A DNA stretch of 44,625 nt. It comes from an uncultured Bacteroides sp. GTDB taxonomy: Bacteria; Bacteroidota; Bacteroidia; Bacteroidales; Bacteroidaceae. The stretch lies in assembly GCA_949292025.1 (NCBI GenBank), contig CASEYC010000029.1:1-44625 (forward strand), read 5' to 3'. Below, piece by piece: positions 1 to 8,256 of this stretch. The translations under genes were made by a program, and so were the position numbers. The notes under the pieces are model-generated. The model searched no databases. It worked only from the letters and a program-made list of their open reading frames with translations, and was not told where the DNA came from. Position 1 is the first letter of the stretch, and each line of letters opens with the position of its first letter.

Positions 1-2
1 AA

Positions 3-125
3 ATCCTGCAAATCCTAAGCTTTTCTCTACTGGATAAAACGCCTGTAAGAGAGATACTTACTGATTGCGATTACAAAAATGTCAAAGAACTAAATTATAA
101 ACAGTTGAAAATCAGCTGGGACTAA
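3..125 (+). pseudogene. C-terminal end of an IS4-type transposase, cut by the window edge
   Basis: The frame is open from the left edge to a TAA at 123-125 and encodes about 40 residues, including LLDKTPVREL followed by LLTDCDY and ending ISWD. I recognise this from memory as the tail of the DUF4372-containing IS4-family transposases common in Bacteroides; no search was possible. The rest of the gene lies outside the window, so whether the element is intact cannot be judged. The right inverted repeat should lie shortly after 125, but I could not identify it without the other end. Confidence 0.55.
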
Positions 126-342
126 GTGCCCAGCAGTGATCTACCCTATTTATGCAATTTACACCGCAAAAGTAAGACAATAAAAGATGTCGAAAAATAT
201 GGGAATTACCGAATGCTTACACAGCAAAAAACCAAATTATGCCTGCGGACGACCCACAATCTAAAAAGAAATGCTTTACTTTGCACAGTAAATAAAGTAG
301 GCAACGGGAAATTTCAGCAACCAGCAGAAGGCCTAAGAAGAA

Positions 343-536
343 GCGAAAGAACGAGAGAAACTTGCAGGATATTTCTTCAAACCTCTCGCAACTTACTTTT
401 ACAGCCTTGGTGCTTGGAGGGATAGTTCTATTTTTTCCAAGGAAATGAGATTGGGGTCAAACTTGCCTCAATGTTTGTTTTAGGATGTGTCTTAGCATCC
501 GTATTAGCCCTGATAGGAAATGATTTATTAAAATAA
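343..536 (+). pseudogene. Frameshifted small membrane protein (DUF6722-like?)
   Basis: Three frames each hold one piece of what reads as one short protein. About 343-378 encodes AKEREKLAGYFFK. About 380-436 encodes NLSQLTFTALVLGGIVLFF, a membrane segment. About 438-536 encodes QGNEIGVKLASMFVLG and a second membrane segment ending NDLLK and TAA. Joining them needs two small indels, so the gene looks broken or misassembled. The composite (a basic amphipathic start, then two hydrophobic helices) resembles DUF6722-type small proteins as I remember them; the family name is tentative. The original start was not found. A second small membrane ORF follows 10 bp downstream, suggesting a former two-gene unit. 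Confidence 0.5.
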
Positions 537-546
537 TATGTAGATT

Positions 547-651
547 ATGAACGCAGGAATCTTTGTGTTTGCAATGCTGATGACAATAGTCCTCGGCATC
601 TATCTGCATCTTAAGACCCCTTCCGGAAAGAAATGGGTGAAGAGTTTATGA
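547..651 (+). CDS. Small single-helix membrane protein, 34 aa
   Basis: This short ORF starts at ATG 547 and ends at TGA 649-651. It encodes an almost continuous hydrophobic helix (residues 3-22, starting NAGIFVFAMLM) followed by a basic tail (KTPSGKKWVKSL). The layout is that of a one-pass inner-membrane microprotein. It lies 10 bp after the frameshifted small membrane-protein gene, so the two were probably made together. No function is assigned. If the upstream partner is truly broken, this one may also be a relic. Confidence 0.45.
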   Translation: MNAGIFVFAMLMTIVLGIYLHLKTPSGKKWVKSL

Positions 652-652
652 G

Positions 653-912
653 GAATCGGGTAGAAGGTGTGCAGAAATACAACATCATTCTCACACTGTC
701 CTGTCGAGTTTATCAAGAATACTTGTCACTCTTGGGAGGCTCTATATCACCTTTATAGATTACTTCTGCGCTCACATTAGGCACAAGAAAAATAAACAAC
801 AGATTACTATTATAAATAAAGGAAAACGTTTCATTGTCACCCAAATAGAAACATCCCAAGTACAACTATAAACTCAAATTTATAGTGTACTTGAGATGAA
901 ATCTATCAATAA
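653..912. other. Short debris region between IS-side remnants and the SusC/D operon
   Basis: No complete gene is visible. One plus-strand frame is open from about 680 to a TAA at 869-871 and reads RILVTLGRLYITFIDYFC then a basic stretch. It has no convincing start and may be a gene remnant. The right part holds the stem-loop at 857-893. Confidence 0.35.
857..893 (-). terminator. Stem-loop downstream of the SusC/D operon
   Basis: CAAGTACAACTATAAA at 857-872 pairs with TTTATAGTGTACTTG at 879-893; one unpaired A interrupts a stem of about 15 bp, with a 6-nt loop. It lies 20 bp beyond the last stop of the leftward operon. There is no long T tract, so termination is inferred from position. Confidence 0.45.
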
Positions 913-1782
913 TTACTTATTCTCAATCTTCTTGAAGCAAAGGAACCAGCCATTACCACCAGCATCAGCAGAAACGCCAGGTTCAGGGAAGCTCAGATAA
1001 AGCTTCTCGTCATCGGCGCGCAAGATCTGATAAACATACTGGCGAGCATTTCCGTGGTTCGGTTGCACACCCATCAAGGGCATTGTACCAGTGAATGTCA
1101 TCGTACCAATATCCCAACCTACTTTGGCGGCTGCATCAGAAACGGTAACCGTACCAGTTTCACCACGGCTGGTATTCACACCATTCAAACTTAATGAGAA
1201 CCATGCTCCAAGACCATCATTAGGCAAACCTGCCCCAGCTACTTGTTCATCTATATTTGTTTCGTTGGGGGCACCCCACCAAGCAGGTTGGGTATCATTA
1301 CCAAAGTTTCCATTGCCCCAATAACGGCCAGAAGCATTATCCGGATTTTCATCCCATGTCCAAGTAGTCGTGCCATATTCACCGTTTTCATAGCCAAACA
1401 CCTGCTTGAAGATTTCGGGCAGGTCAGTGTATTCTGACACTACAATAGACTTTGTATCAGACTTTGTAAGGCTGCCGTCCTGATTAATGGCCGTAATGTA
1501 GACATTCAACGTCTTTGCAGGGGGAACGTCTTGGAAAGAAGGATTGGTGCCTTCGCCCAACAAGGCATCAGTATCAGCATTGTACACTTTCACATAACGA
1601 ACCGGGTCGAGAGCCACCGAAATGTTGTTATTACCCTCGCTTCTTGCTACCAACTGGAAACTATTAGTCAAATCTTCCACCGAGACATTGGCACCCGGCT
1701 GAATATCGTCCACCGCAGGATCGCAGGCGGTGAAAAGCATTGCCAATACAGGCAGTATATACCATATTTTTTTCATATTCAC
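913..1782 (-). CDS. PUL surface lipoprotein (SusE/F position), 289 aa
   Basis: This is the third gene of the SusC-SusD operon, 70 bp after SusD. It starts with a lipoprotein signal (basic MNMKK, hydrophobic stretch, lipobox LFTAC, Cys at about residue 20), so it is probably anchored in the outer membrane. Residues 30-120 resemble a beta-sandwich fold; the C-terminal half is rich in Trp, Gly and Asn (WTWDENPDN, WWGAPNE), as in glycan-binding modules. Proteins at this position in such operons usually bind the target glycan at the surface. That role is inferred from position and composition; the family is not recognised. Confidence 0.85.
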   Translation of the reverse strand: MNMKKIWYILPVLAMLFTACDPAVDDIQPGANVSVEDLTNSFQLVARSEGNNNISVALDPVRYVKVYNADTDALLGEGTNPSFQDVPPAKTLNVYITAINQDGSLTKSDTKSIVVSEYTDLPEIFKQVFGYENGEYGTTTWTWDENPDNASGRYWGNGNFGNDTQPAWWGAPNETNIDEQVAGAGLPNDGLGAWFSLSLNGVNTSRGETGTVTVSDAAAKVGWDIGTMTFTGTMPLMGVQPNHGNARQYVYQILRADDEKLYLSFPEPGVSADAGGNGWFLCFKKIENK

Positions 1783-1852
1783 TTTAACTTATTAGATTAT
1801 TAATCATTGCCGTTCTTCCTGCACCGTGGCAGGAAGAACAGCAAATTGTTTT

Positions 1853-3622
1853 TTACCATTGCGTGTATTCGGCATCAGCACCAGACCAACCCGGGTTTTG
1901 CGCCAAAGCACCATTGGCCAACGAGAACTCCGTGTCCGGAATCTTATAGAAACCTGCCGTAGCATTATAGCGGGCAGCATAGCCACCATTATGCGAAGTG
2001 TTATTAGCAGGGCTACCGGCTACATAAATCGGTTGATTGGTTTGCTTCTCCAAAGCCGCAGCAGCGATATGCCAACGACGGATATCATTCCAGCGTACTC
2101 CTTCAAATGCCAATTCCCAACGGCGTTCGTTCTGTAAGGCCTCCAAAGAATAGGCTGCGATAGGATCCAATCCGGCACGAGCGCGTACCCGGTTGATGCC
2201 AGAAACATCTTCCTTCAACTCAGATTGCATCAACAACACATCAGCAAAACGAATCAACACCAAATCATGAATATTGCCCGTTTGGAACAAACTTCCCGTA
2301 ATCTGCCAACCATCACGGCCATACATGACCAGCTCGAAGGTTTCAGCATAAGAAACGGTACCATCATCACCCACTTCAATAGCTGTAACAGGGGCAGACT
2401 TTTTATTATAATAATCTGTTTCCTGTACCCAGTCTGCACTACCACCTTTGGTATAGTTAGGCAGGTCATCCAAAACCTGAATGGAAGCCTCACGACGCAT
2501 GTCGTTAGGTTCGGCCTGCTGCCAATCAGAAACCAAGTTAGGTGCTACAGGACCTGCACCCCAGCCTTGGCCAAACGGGAACGTATCCGCATAAGGATGA
2601 CCACCACGTACACCAAAGTGAAGGGCATAACCGTTGCCATAACCGATAGTCGTGCTCCAACTGGCCAACTTATTGAACTTGATGGAGAACAAGGTTTCGG
2701 GATTAACAGAAGCATCGTCTTCCACCCACTTCAAGCCTTGCCCTTGCGTATAATAATAATCTTCCACTGTACAGCGATTAGTATATGCCCATAAGTTACG
2801 ATAGTCACCTACCAAAGTATAGCCGGAATTCTCCACACAATCATCAATGTAATTAATGACATCCTGCTTGGTCAGCGTGGTGCCATCGGGCAAGGCAACT
2901 TCCGTCAACGGATTGTATGTAGTGCTGGTCAAAGCCGCCAAGTCATCACCGTTGCCGTACATACCGGTATAGAATAACCACGCACGTGCCAACATGGCTT
3001 CTGCCGTATATTTATCAATGCGACCATCTTGACGGCGTACAGCCGGCATATTTTGGGCCGCATCGCGCAAGTCTTGCAGAATTTGTCCCCAGCACTGGGC
3101 TGCCGTAAACTGTGCAGGCACATTTTCCTCCGTATTCAGCACCATAGGTACCGGACCGTATTGCGAGCACAGCTCATAATAATAGAATGCACGCAAGAAC
3201 TTGGCTTCGCCCTCAATCTGATTCCGCTCTTGCTCCTCCAACTGAATGTTTGATATACCAGACAATAAGGAGTTGGCACGGTTGATGCCTTGGTAACGGT
3301 CTACCCAGAACTGGCGGGTCATATCATTTTGATAGTTCAGAAGCAAGTCCATAGCCTGCATCAAACGGTCATTCGTACCGCCGCCACCCAAGTTGTCATC
3401 GCTGGCCAACATGGACAAATAATAGAATGACTGCTGGGGAGTGGCATTCACCTGGTTCAGATTCTCATAAATACCTGCCAATCCTTGCACAGCATCATCA
3501 GCCGTCACCGGAAAGTTCTCAGGTGTCTTTTCGACGTAGTTAATGGCATCCAGCGTACAAGAGGTCAAAGCCCCTGCGCCAATCAGTGCCACGCCTGCTA
3601 TATATGCTAATTTTTTCATCAT
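1853..3622 (-). CDS. susD: RagB/SusD-family nutrient-binding lipoprotein, 589 aa
   Basis: This is the outer-membrane lipoprotein that captures oligosaccharide and forms the lid on the adjacent SusC porin. It has an N-terminal signal with lipobox ALTSC, then the SusD N-terminal region (AVQGLAGIYENLN, residues 45-58). The helical TPR-like section includes LLSGISNIQLEEQERNQIEG and FLRAFYYYELCSQYG. The C-terminal hallmark VLLMQSE, then RVRARAGLDPI and ERRWELAFEGVRWNDIRRW, is typical of the family. Length is usual for SusD. It starts 11 bp after SusC, as expected for the pair. The glycan specificity cannot be read from the sequence. Confidence 0.96.
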   Translation of the reverse strand: MMKKLAYIAGVALIGAGALTSCTLDAINYVEKTPENFPVTADDAVQGLAGIYENLNQVNATPQQSFYYLSMLASDDNLGGGGTNDRLMQAMDLLLNYQNDMTRQFWVDRYQGINRANSLLSGISNIQLEEQERNQIEGEAKFLRAFYYYELCSQYGPVPMVLNTEENVPAQFTAAQCWGQILQDLRDAAQNMPAVRRQDGRIDKYTAEAMLARAWLFYTGMYGNGDDLAALTSTTYNPLTEVALPDGTTLTKQDVINYIDDCVENSGYTLVGDYRNLWAYTNRCTVEDYYYTQGQGLKWVEDDASVNPETLFSIKFNKLASWSTTIGYGNGYALHFGVRGGHPYADTFPFGQGWGAGPVAPNLVSDWQQAEPNDMRREASIQVLDDLPNYTKGGSADWVQETDYYNKKSAPVTAIEVGDDGTVSYAETFELVMYGRDGWQITGSLFQTGNIHDLVLIRFADVLLMQSELKEDVSGINRVRARAGLDPIAAYSLEALQNERRWELAFEGVRWNDIRRWHIAAAALEKQTNQPIYVAGSPANNTSHNGGYAARYNATAGFYKIPDTEFSLANGALAQNPGWSGADAEYTQW

Positions 3623-3633
3623 ACAATCAGTTT

Positions 3634-6600
3634 TTAAAATTTAATATTAACGCCAAACATATAGGTTCTCGGTTGCGGGTAGTTACCTACATCCACGCCC
3701 GTTACCCAAGGCTCGGCACTGTTCAAGGCCATACCGTTTTCAGGATCCATACCCTTGTAACCGGTAATCGTGAAGAGGTTCTGTGCCGTGAAGTACAGAC
3801 GCAACTGTTGCAACGGGCAAGACTTCCACAATCTCTTGAAGTCATAACCCAGCGTCAAGTTCTGCAAACGTACATAGCTGGCATCCTCCACATAAATATC
3901 AGAAATAGCCTGGAAATTGATGTCATTACCCGGAGTCAGGATCGGATATTTGTTGGAAGTACCTTCGCCATGCCAATAGTCATATACCTCAGTTGTATAG
4001 TTTTCATATTCGCCATCGGCAAATTTACGATACGAACGGGCTACTTGCTGACCAAATGCGCCATACAAAGAAATCCCCAGATCAATACCCTTGTAACCGA
4101 AGTTCAAGTTCAGACCGGCCGTTACGTCAGGATGCGGAGAACCGAGTTCGGTCTTATCCGCAGCGGTAATCATTCCATCGCCATTCACATCCACAAATTT
4201 CAAATCGCCCGGAGTAATGCCTGTTCCTTGCAATGAATTAGCTGCATTGCCACCACAGTTCTTGTCGAGATAAGCCTGTACATCGGCTGCATTCTGCATG
4301 ACACCTTCCGTCTTATAACCATAGAAATAACCAATAGGATGCCCTACTTGCATACGAGCCATAATACCCGTACCTTGTGACAGCAAGTCGTTACCACCTT
4401 CTACATACCCGGAAGCATTGTTCACCTCGGTCACTTCGTTCTTGTTGTAAGCGATATTAAAGCTGGCACCATACGTGAAGTCGTCGCCCACCTGGTCGTT
4501 CCAACCCAAAGTAAATTCTACACCCTTGTTCTCTACTGTACCGGCATTGGAGGATTTCGTCGTGAATCCGTTGATGGAAGAAACCGGAACGGCAATCAGC
4601 AAGTCTTTCGTCTTCTTGTTATACCAATCGAACGTGAAACTCAAACGACCATTCAAGAAGCGGGCATCCAAACCGACGTTAGTTTGCTCGGAAGTCTCCC
4701 AAGTCAGGTCGGTGTTGGACAAACGAGTCGGGTAACCACCTTGTGTACCGGAATTCTTATTATTATTGAAAGAATACATACCAAAGTCACCAAAAGAGAA
4801 AGCACTCAAGTAACCGAAAGCACCGATGTTTTCGTTACCGTTCTGACCCCAGCTGACACGGAGTTTCAAGAAGTCCAACCAGTCGCGCGTGCTCTCCATG
4901 AAGTTTTCATTGGAGATAACCCAGCCTGCGGAGAAAGAGGGGAAGTAACCCCAACGGTGTCCTTCAGCAAAGTTGGAAGAACCATCGGCACGCATAATGG
5001 CCGTGAACATATACTTCTCTTTGTAGTCGTAGTTGATACGTCCGAAGTAAGAGAGGATGGAGTGGTCGGTCACCGGATAGCCGCCTACCGTAGCCTGGCC
5101 GGCGCGGGTCGTGAAGTTGTCGAAGTAAGCATGAGCAAAATCATTAAACACACTGCTTTGTGCAGAGCCTTCCAACGTTTCGCCCATATCATTGCCTTCA
5201 CGAGAATACTCTGTACCCACCAATACGTCAAAGTGATGTTCATCCTTGATGTCGAACTTGTAATTCACAGTATTGGTCACGGCCCAGTTCCAAGCAATGG
5301 TCATATTCTCAGACAATGCAGCCTGCTCAACAGCATCACCTTGGTCGTTTAACTTATACGGATTCGTATACCCTTTCCACATGCTGGAATATTGTTTATA
5401 AGCCACTTGTCCTCTATAAACCAAGTTCTTGATGGGCTGGATTTCCAAATAAGCCACGGTGTTCAGGTTGAAACTCTTGCTTTTGTTGTTACCATTCTGC
5501 GTATTCAACATCTGTACAATGGGATTGCTAGAGAATGAATTATAGTTCAGCCAGCCTTCTGTACCCGATGCGACCATATCATCGTACATGAAATAATCCC
5601 CATTTGCATTGTAGATAGGGATAGCCGGATTGGCACGCAAGGCATTGGAAATAGCATTGGCATACTGGTTACCAATCTGGATACCCTGATTCTGACGATG
5701 CTGGTAATAGACATTCTCACCAAACTTGATGACATCCATATCGCCTTTGCGGTAAAGCACATGCTCGGAGTTCAAGCGGAACGTGAAACGACGGAAATCT
5801 GACTTCACCACATTACCCACGATACCATCTTGATACTGATAACCAATACCTGTGGAGAACTTGGAAAACTCCGAGCCACCGGCTATGTTCAAGGCGTGGG
5901 AAGTCGTGATGGCACCATCATTGATGATGGCATCCAACCAATCCGTACCCGGATTTGAGCCATTCTGGTATGCCTCCAGCAAATCAGCATCTATAAAACG
6001 AGACCAATCATAAGGCTGTTGATTCGTATTAAACTTAACTTGGTCCATCACAGCCATATATTCCTTGGCATTCAGCAAGTCCGGACGCTTGTAGATGTAC
6101 TGCCAACCTACATTGCCGTCGTAAGATACCTGAATCTTGCCTTCCTTACCCTGCTTAGTGGTAATCATAATCACACCGTTGGCAGCACGGGCACCATAGA
6201 TGGCGCAGGATGCAGCGTCCTTCAATACGTCAATACGTTCGATGTCAGCAGGGTTCAAGGCGTTGATATCGCCACCTGCCACACCATCTATAATATAAAG
6301 AGGTGCAGTGTTACCGTTCGTACCAGCACCACGGATGCTGATCTTAAATCCGTCACCCGGCTGGCCGGAAGCGGCCTGGATGTTCACACCGGGGCTTTGG
6401 TTCTGCAAGGCGCCCAAGGCACTCATCGTGTTACGCGAGGCGATGTCCTCACCCTTCACCTCCACTGTGGCACCGGTCACCAGTTTCTTCTTCTGCACAC
6501 CGTAACCCACAACGACTACTTCTTCCAACATTTCGGTGTCTTCGGACAACGAAACCTCATAATGGTTCTCGGCACCCACCACGATTTCCTTGGAGGAGTA

Positions 6601-6879
6601 GCCGATGAAGGAGATCACCAAGGTGGCTCCCGGCTCTACGTCGATGGAGAAATTACCGTCAATATCGGTAATGACACCTTTCGTCGTACCTTTAATTAAT
6701 ACATTGGCACCAATGACCGGTCCCATGGCATCGCGAACGACACCCGTGATTTTCTTGGCCTGCTGCACGGCCTCCACTGCATCTACGGCAGATGCGGCGA
6801 ACAGTTGCGGTGTGTAGCCCATTGAGAAGACTGAACAAACACCGGCAAGCAGCATCGTCTTTCTAAAATTCAAATTCAT
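3634..6879 (-). CDS. susC: SusC/RagA-family TonB-linked outer-membrane transporter, 1081 aa
   Basis: This is the TonB-dependent barrel that imports oligosaccharides into the periplasm together with SusD. I chose ATG at 6877-6879 (MNLNFRKTM) because it begins a normal signal peptide and has a purine-rich AAGGAAA upstream; an in-frame ATG 36 bp earlier would add an unlikely leader. Domains in order: signal peptide (1-30), carboxypeptidase-D-like domain (about 45-120, with GANVLIKGTTKGVITDIDG), the VVVVGYG linker, plug domain (about 130-250, ending AANGVIMITTKQG), and a long beta-barrel ending in aromatic-rich TYMFGVNIKF. Codon use is clearly more AT-rich than that of the neighbouring hydrolases. 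Confidence 0.96.
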   Translation of the reverse strand: MNLNFRKTMLLAGVCSVFSMGYTPQLFAASAVDAVEAVQQAKKITGVVRDAMGPVIGANVLIKGTTKGVITDIDGNFSIDVEPGATLVISFIGYSSKEIVVGAENHYEVSLSEDTEMLEEVVVVGYGVQKKKLVTGATVEVKGEDIASRNTMSALGALQNQSPGVNIQAASGQPGDGFKISIRGAGTNGNTAPLYIIDGVAGGDINALNPADIERIDVLKDAASCAIYGARAANGVIMITTKQGKEGKIQVSYDGNVGWQYIYKRPDLLNAKEYMAVMDQVKFNTNQQPYDWSRFIDADLLEAYQNGSNPGTDWLDAIINDGAITTSHALNIAGGSEFSKFSTGIGYQYQDGIVGNVVKSDFRRFTFRLNSEHVLYRKGDMDVIKFGENVYYQHRQNQGIQIGNQYANAISNALRANPAIPIYNANGDYFMYDDMVASGTEGWLNYNSFSSNPIVQMLNTQNGNNKSKSFNLNTVAYLEIQPIKNLVYRGQVAYKQYSSMWKGYTNPYKLNDQGDAVEQAALSENMTIAWNWAVTNTVNYKFDIKDEHHFDVLVGTEYSREGNDMGETLEGSAQSSVFNDFAHAYFDNFTTRAGQATVGGYPVTDHSILSYFGRINYDYKEKYMFTAIMRADGSSNFAEGHRWGYFPSFSAGWVISNENFMESTRDWLDFLKLRVSWGQNGNENIGAFGYLSAFSFGDFGMYSFNNNKNSGTQGGYPTRLSNTDLTWETSEQTNVGLDARFLNGRLSFTFDWYNKKTKDLLIAVPVSSINGFTTKSSNAGTVENKGVEFTLGWNDQVGDDFTYGASFNIAYNKNEVTEVNNASGYVEGGNDLLSQGTGIMARMQVGHPIGYFYGYKTEGVMQNAADVQAYLDKNCGGNAANSLQGTGITPGDLKFVDVNGDGMITAADKTELGSPHPDVTAGLNLNFGYKGIDLGISLYGAFGQQVARSYRKFADGEYENYTTEVYDYWHGEGTSNKYPILTPGNDINFQAISDIYVEDASYVRLQNLTLGYDFKRLWKSCPLQQLRLYFTAQNLFTITGYKGMDPENGMALNSAEPWVTGVDVGNYPQPRTYMFGVNIKF

Positions 6880-7045
6880 ACTTGTATTTTCCTTAGATTG
6901 ATAATTTGGGGCCACAAAGCCCCTTTACACTTGAGTTAGTAATTGATAGCTTGTTGTTACATGGCATTATTCCTTTCTCATAAGCAAACACGTTTTAAAG
7001 GTTCTACAATATTTATTTCACTTTTTCTTTCAGAAATCCGAGGGA

Positions 7046-7053
7046 CAAAATTA
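7046..7053 (-). promoter_or_regulatory. -7 box upstream of susC
   Basis: CAAAATTA on the plus strand reads TAATTTTG on the minus strand, matching the Bacteroidetes -7 consensus TAnnTTTG. It lies about 165 bp before the susC start, which implies a long leader. A clear -33 box is not seen. Confidence 0.45.
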
Positions 7054-7087
7054 CAAGAATATTACATAAGTTGATTATATTTTCTTA

Positions 7088-8140
7088 TCAAAAAGCGATA
7101 CTATCTATACTTTTGATACATTTCATACCCTTATTCTGTCTCATAATTTCCAGGAAATCCTCATTTTTCAGTTCGGCACGCACGATGTGCCCCCACTCCT
7201 TCACGTCGTCCTCTTGCCAATGTCCTTCGGAGGAAGCCTTGGGGAGAAGCATGGAGCACGTCTCGTCCTTGTCCGAGATGGACCATGCCGCCCAACTGAT
7301 GGCGCGTTGATCCATCCAATCCACCCAACGCCCCCACTCTTCGGGATTGATTGGTCCGTCGCCGGATGCCTCCATGCCCGCACATTCGGACACGAAGAGG
7401 GGCAGACCCTTGCCCAAGGCATAATCAGCACGGTCGCGCAACCATTGGCCATGGGTGGCGGCATAGAAGTGGAGGGTGTACATCAGGTTCTTCTGTCCCG
7501 TGATGGGGTTGTCCGCAGCGAGGTGGATGTCCTGGTCCCAGTGGGGACAGCCCACAAGGATGACGGCATCCGGCTCGACGGCGCGTATTGCCTTGATGAC
7601 TTCCTCGGAATAGGCTTTCACGGCTTCCCAAGAGTCCTCGACGGGTTCGTTGAAGATTTCATAGATGACGTTGGGCACGCCCTTGTAGCGGGTGGCCATC
7701 TGCGTGAAGAAGCCCTTGGCCTCTTCAGTGCGGATGCCGTGGCTGTGCCAGTCGATGATGACGTAGGTGTCATGGGCAATGGCGGCATCCACCACAGCCT
7801 GCACGCACTGCACGCCCAGTTCAGGATTGTCAATGTAAGCGCCTTCCAGCTCCACACCCATGGAGGCACGGAGCACTTGTGCGCCCCAGTCCTTGATGAG
7901 CCATTCGGCGGAAGAAGCGTTGTAGAAGCGCGGCCAAAACTGGTGCCAACCGTAGCTGACGCCATGCAGGACGACGGTGTCGCCCCGGCTGTTCATCAGT
8001 TGCGTGCCGTTCACCACGAGGGCGGGCACGGCGGTGTCTTGTGCAGCGGCGTCTTCCGTGACGGGCTGCTGCTTGGGTTTGCTGCCACACGCGGCGAGGA
8101 GGGCGGCGAGGCAGAAGGTGATAATGGCTGTTCGTTTCAT
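7088..8140 (-). CDS. GH5 endo-beta-glycanase lipoprotein, 350 aa
   Basis: This is a glycoside hydrolase of family 5 (retaining, TIM barrel) acting on a beta-1,4-linked backbone such as beta-glucan or glucomannan. I set the start at ATG 8138-8140 because it opens a lipoprotein signal (MKRTAIITF, lipobox LLAAC); the longer open frame upstream only translates an intergenic repeat. Visible motifs: VVLHGVSYGWHQFWPRF after the signal, VIIDWHSHG, acid/base Glu in YEIFNEPVED (about residue 163), HFYA, and nucleophile Glu in LFVSECAG (about 250). The layout resembles GH5_2 cellulases; subfamily and substrate are inferred. It follows the CE7 gene, separated only by a 114-bp repeat element. Confidence 0.92.
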   Translation of the reverse strand: MKRTAIITFCLAALLAACGSKPKQQPVTEDAAAQDTAVPALVVNGTQLMNSRGDTVVLHGVSYGWHQFWPRFYNASSAEWLIKDWGAQVLRASMGVELEGAYIDNPELGVQCVQAVVDAAIAHDTYVIIDWHSHGIRTEEAKGFFTQMATRYKGVPNVIYEIFNEPVEDSWEAVKAYSEEVIKAIRAVEPDAVILVGCPHWDQDIHLAADNPITGQKNLMYTLHFYAATHGQWLRDRADYALGKGLPLFVSECAGMEASGDGPINPEEWGRWVDWMDQRAISWAAWSISDKDETCSMLLPKASSEGHWQEDDVKEWGHIVRAELKNEDFLEIMRQNKGMKCIKSIDSIAF

Positions 8141-8142
8141 AA

Positions 8143-8256
8143 ATGATAATTTATCGTTGTAGGGGCGGGGCTTGCCCCCGCCCTGAATAGGGGCGACCGC
8201 AAGGGTCGCCCCTACACGTTTAACATTGCGGGCAAAGCCCGCTAAATTCCTATTTA
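8143..8256 (-). repeat. 114-bp three-hairpin element, copy A (CE7-GH5 junction)
   Basis: Read on the minus strand it runs from the CE7 stop codon (its first TAA) to 2 nt before the GH5 start. It contains three hairpins: GCGGGC-TTT-GCCCGC, TAGGGGCGACC-CTTGC-GGTCGCCCCTA and GGGCGGGG-GCAA-GCCCCGCCC. It is almost identical to copies at 17175-17288 and 28577-28690. It fills the whole CE7-GH5 gap. Confidence 0.93.

Noticed and set aside
126-425. 99-aa plus-strand open frame after the transposase tail
   Set aside because: It crosses the frameshifted membrane-protein gene in a wrong frame and shows no coherent fold.
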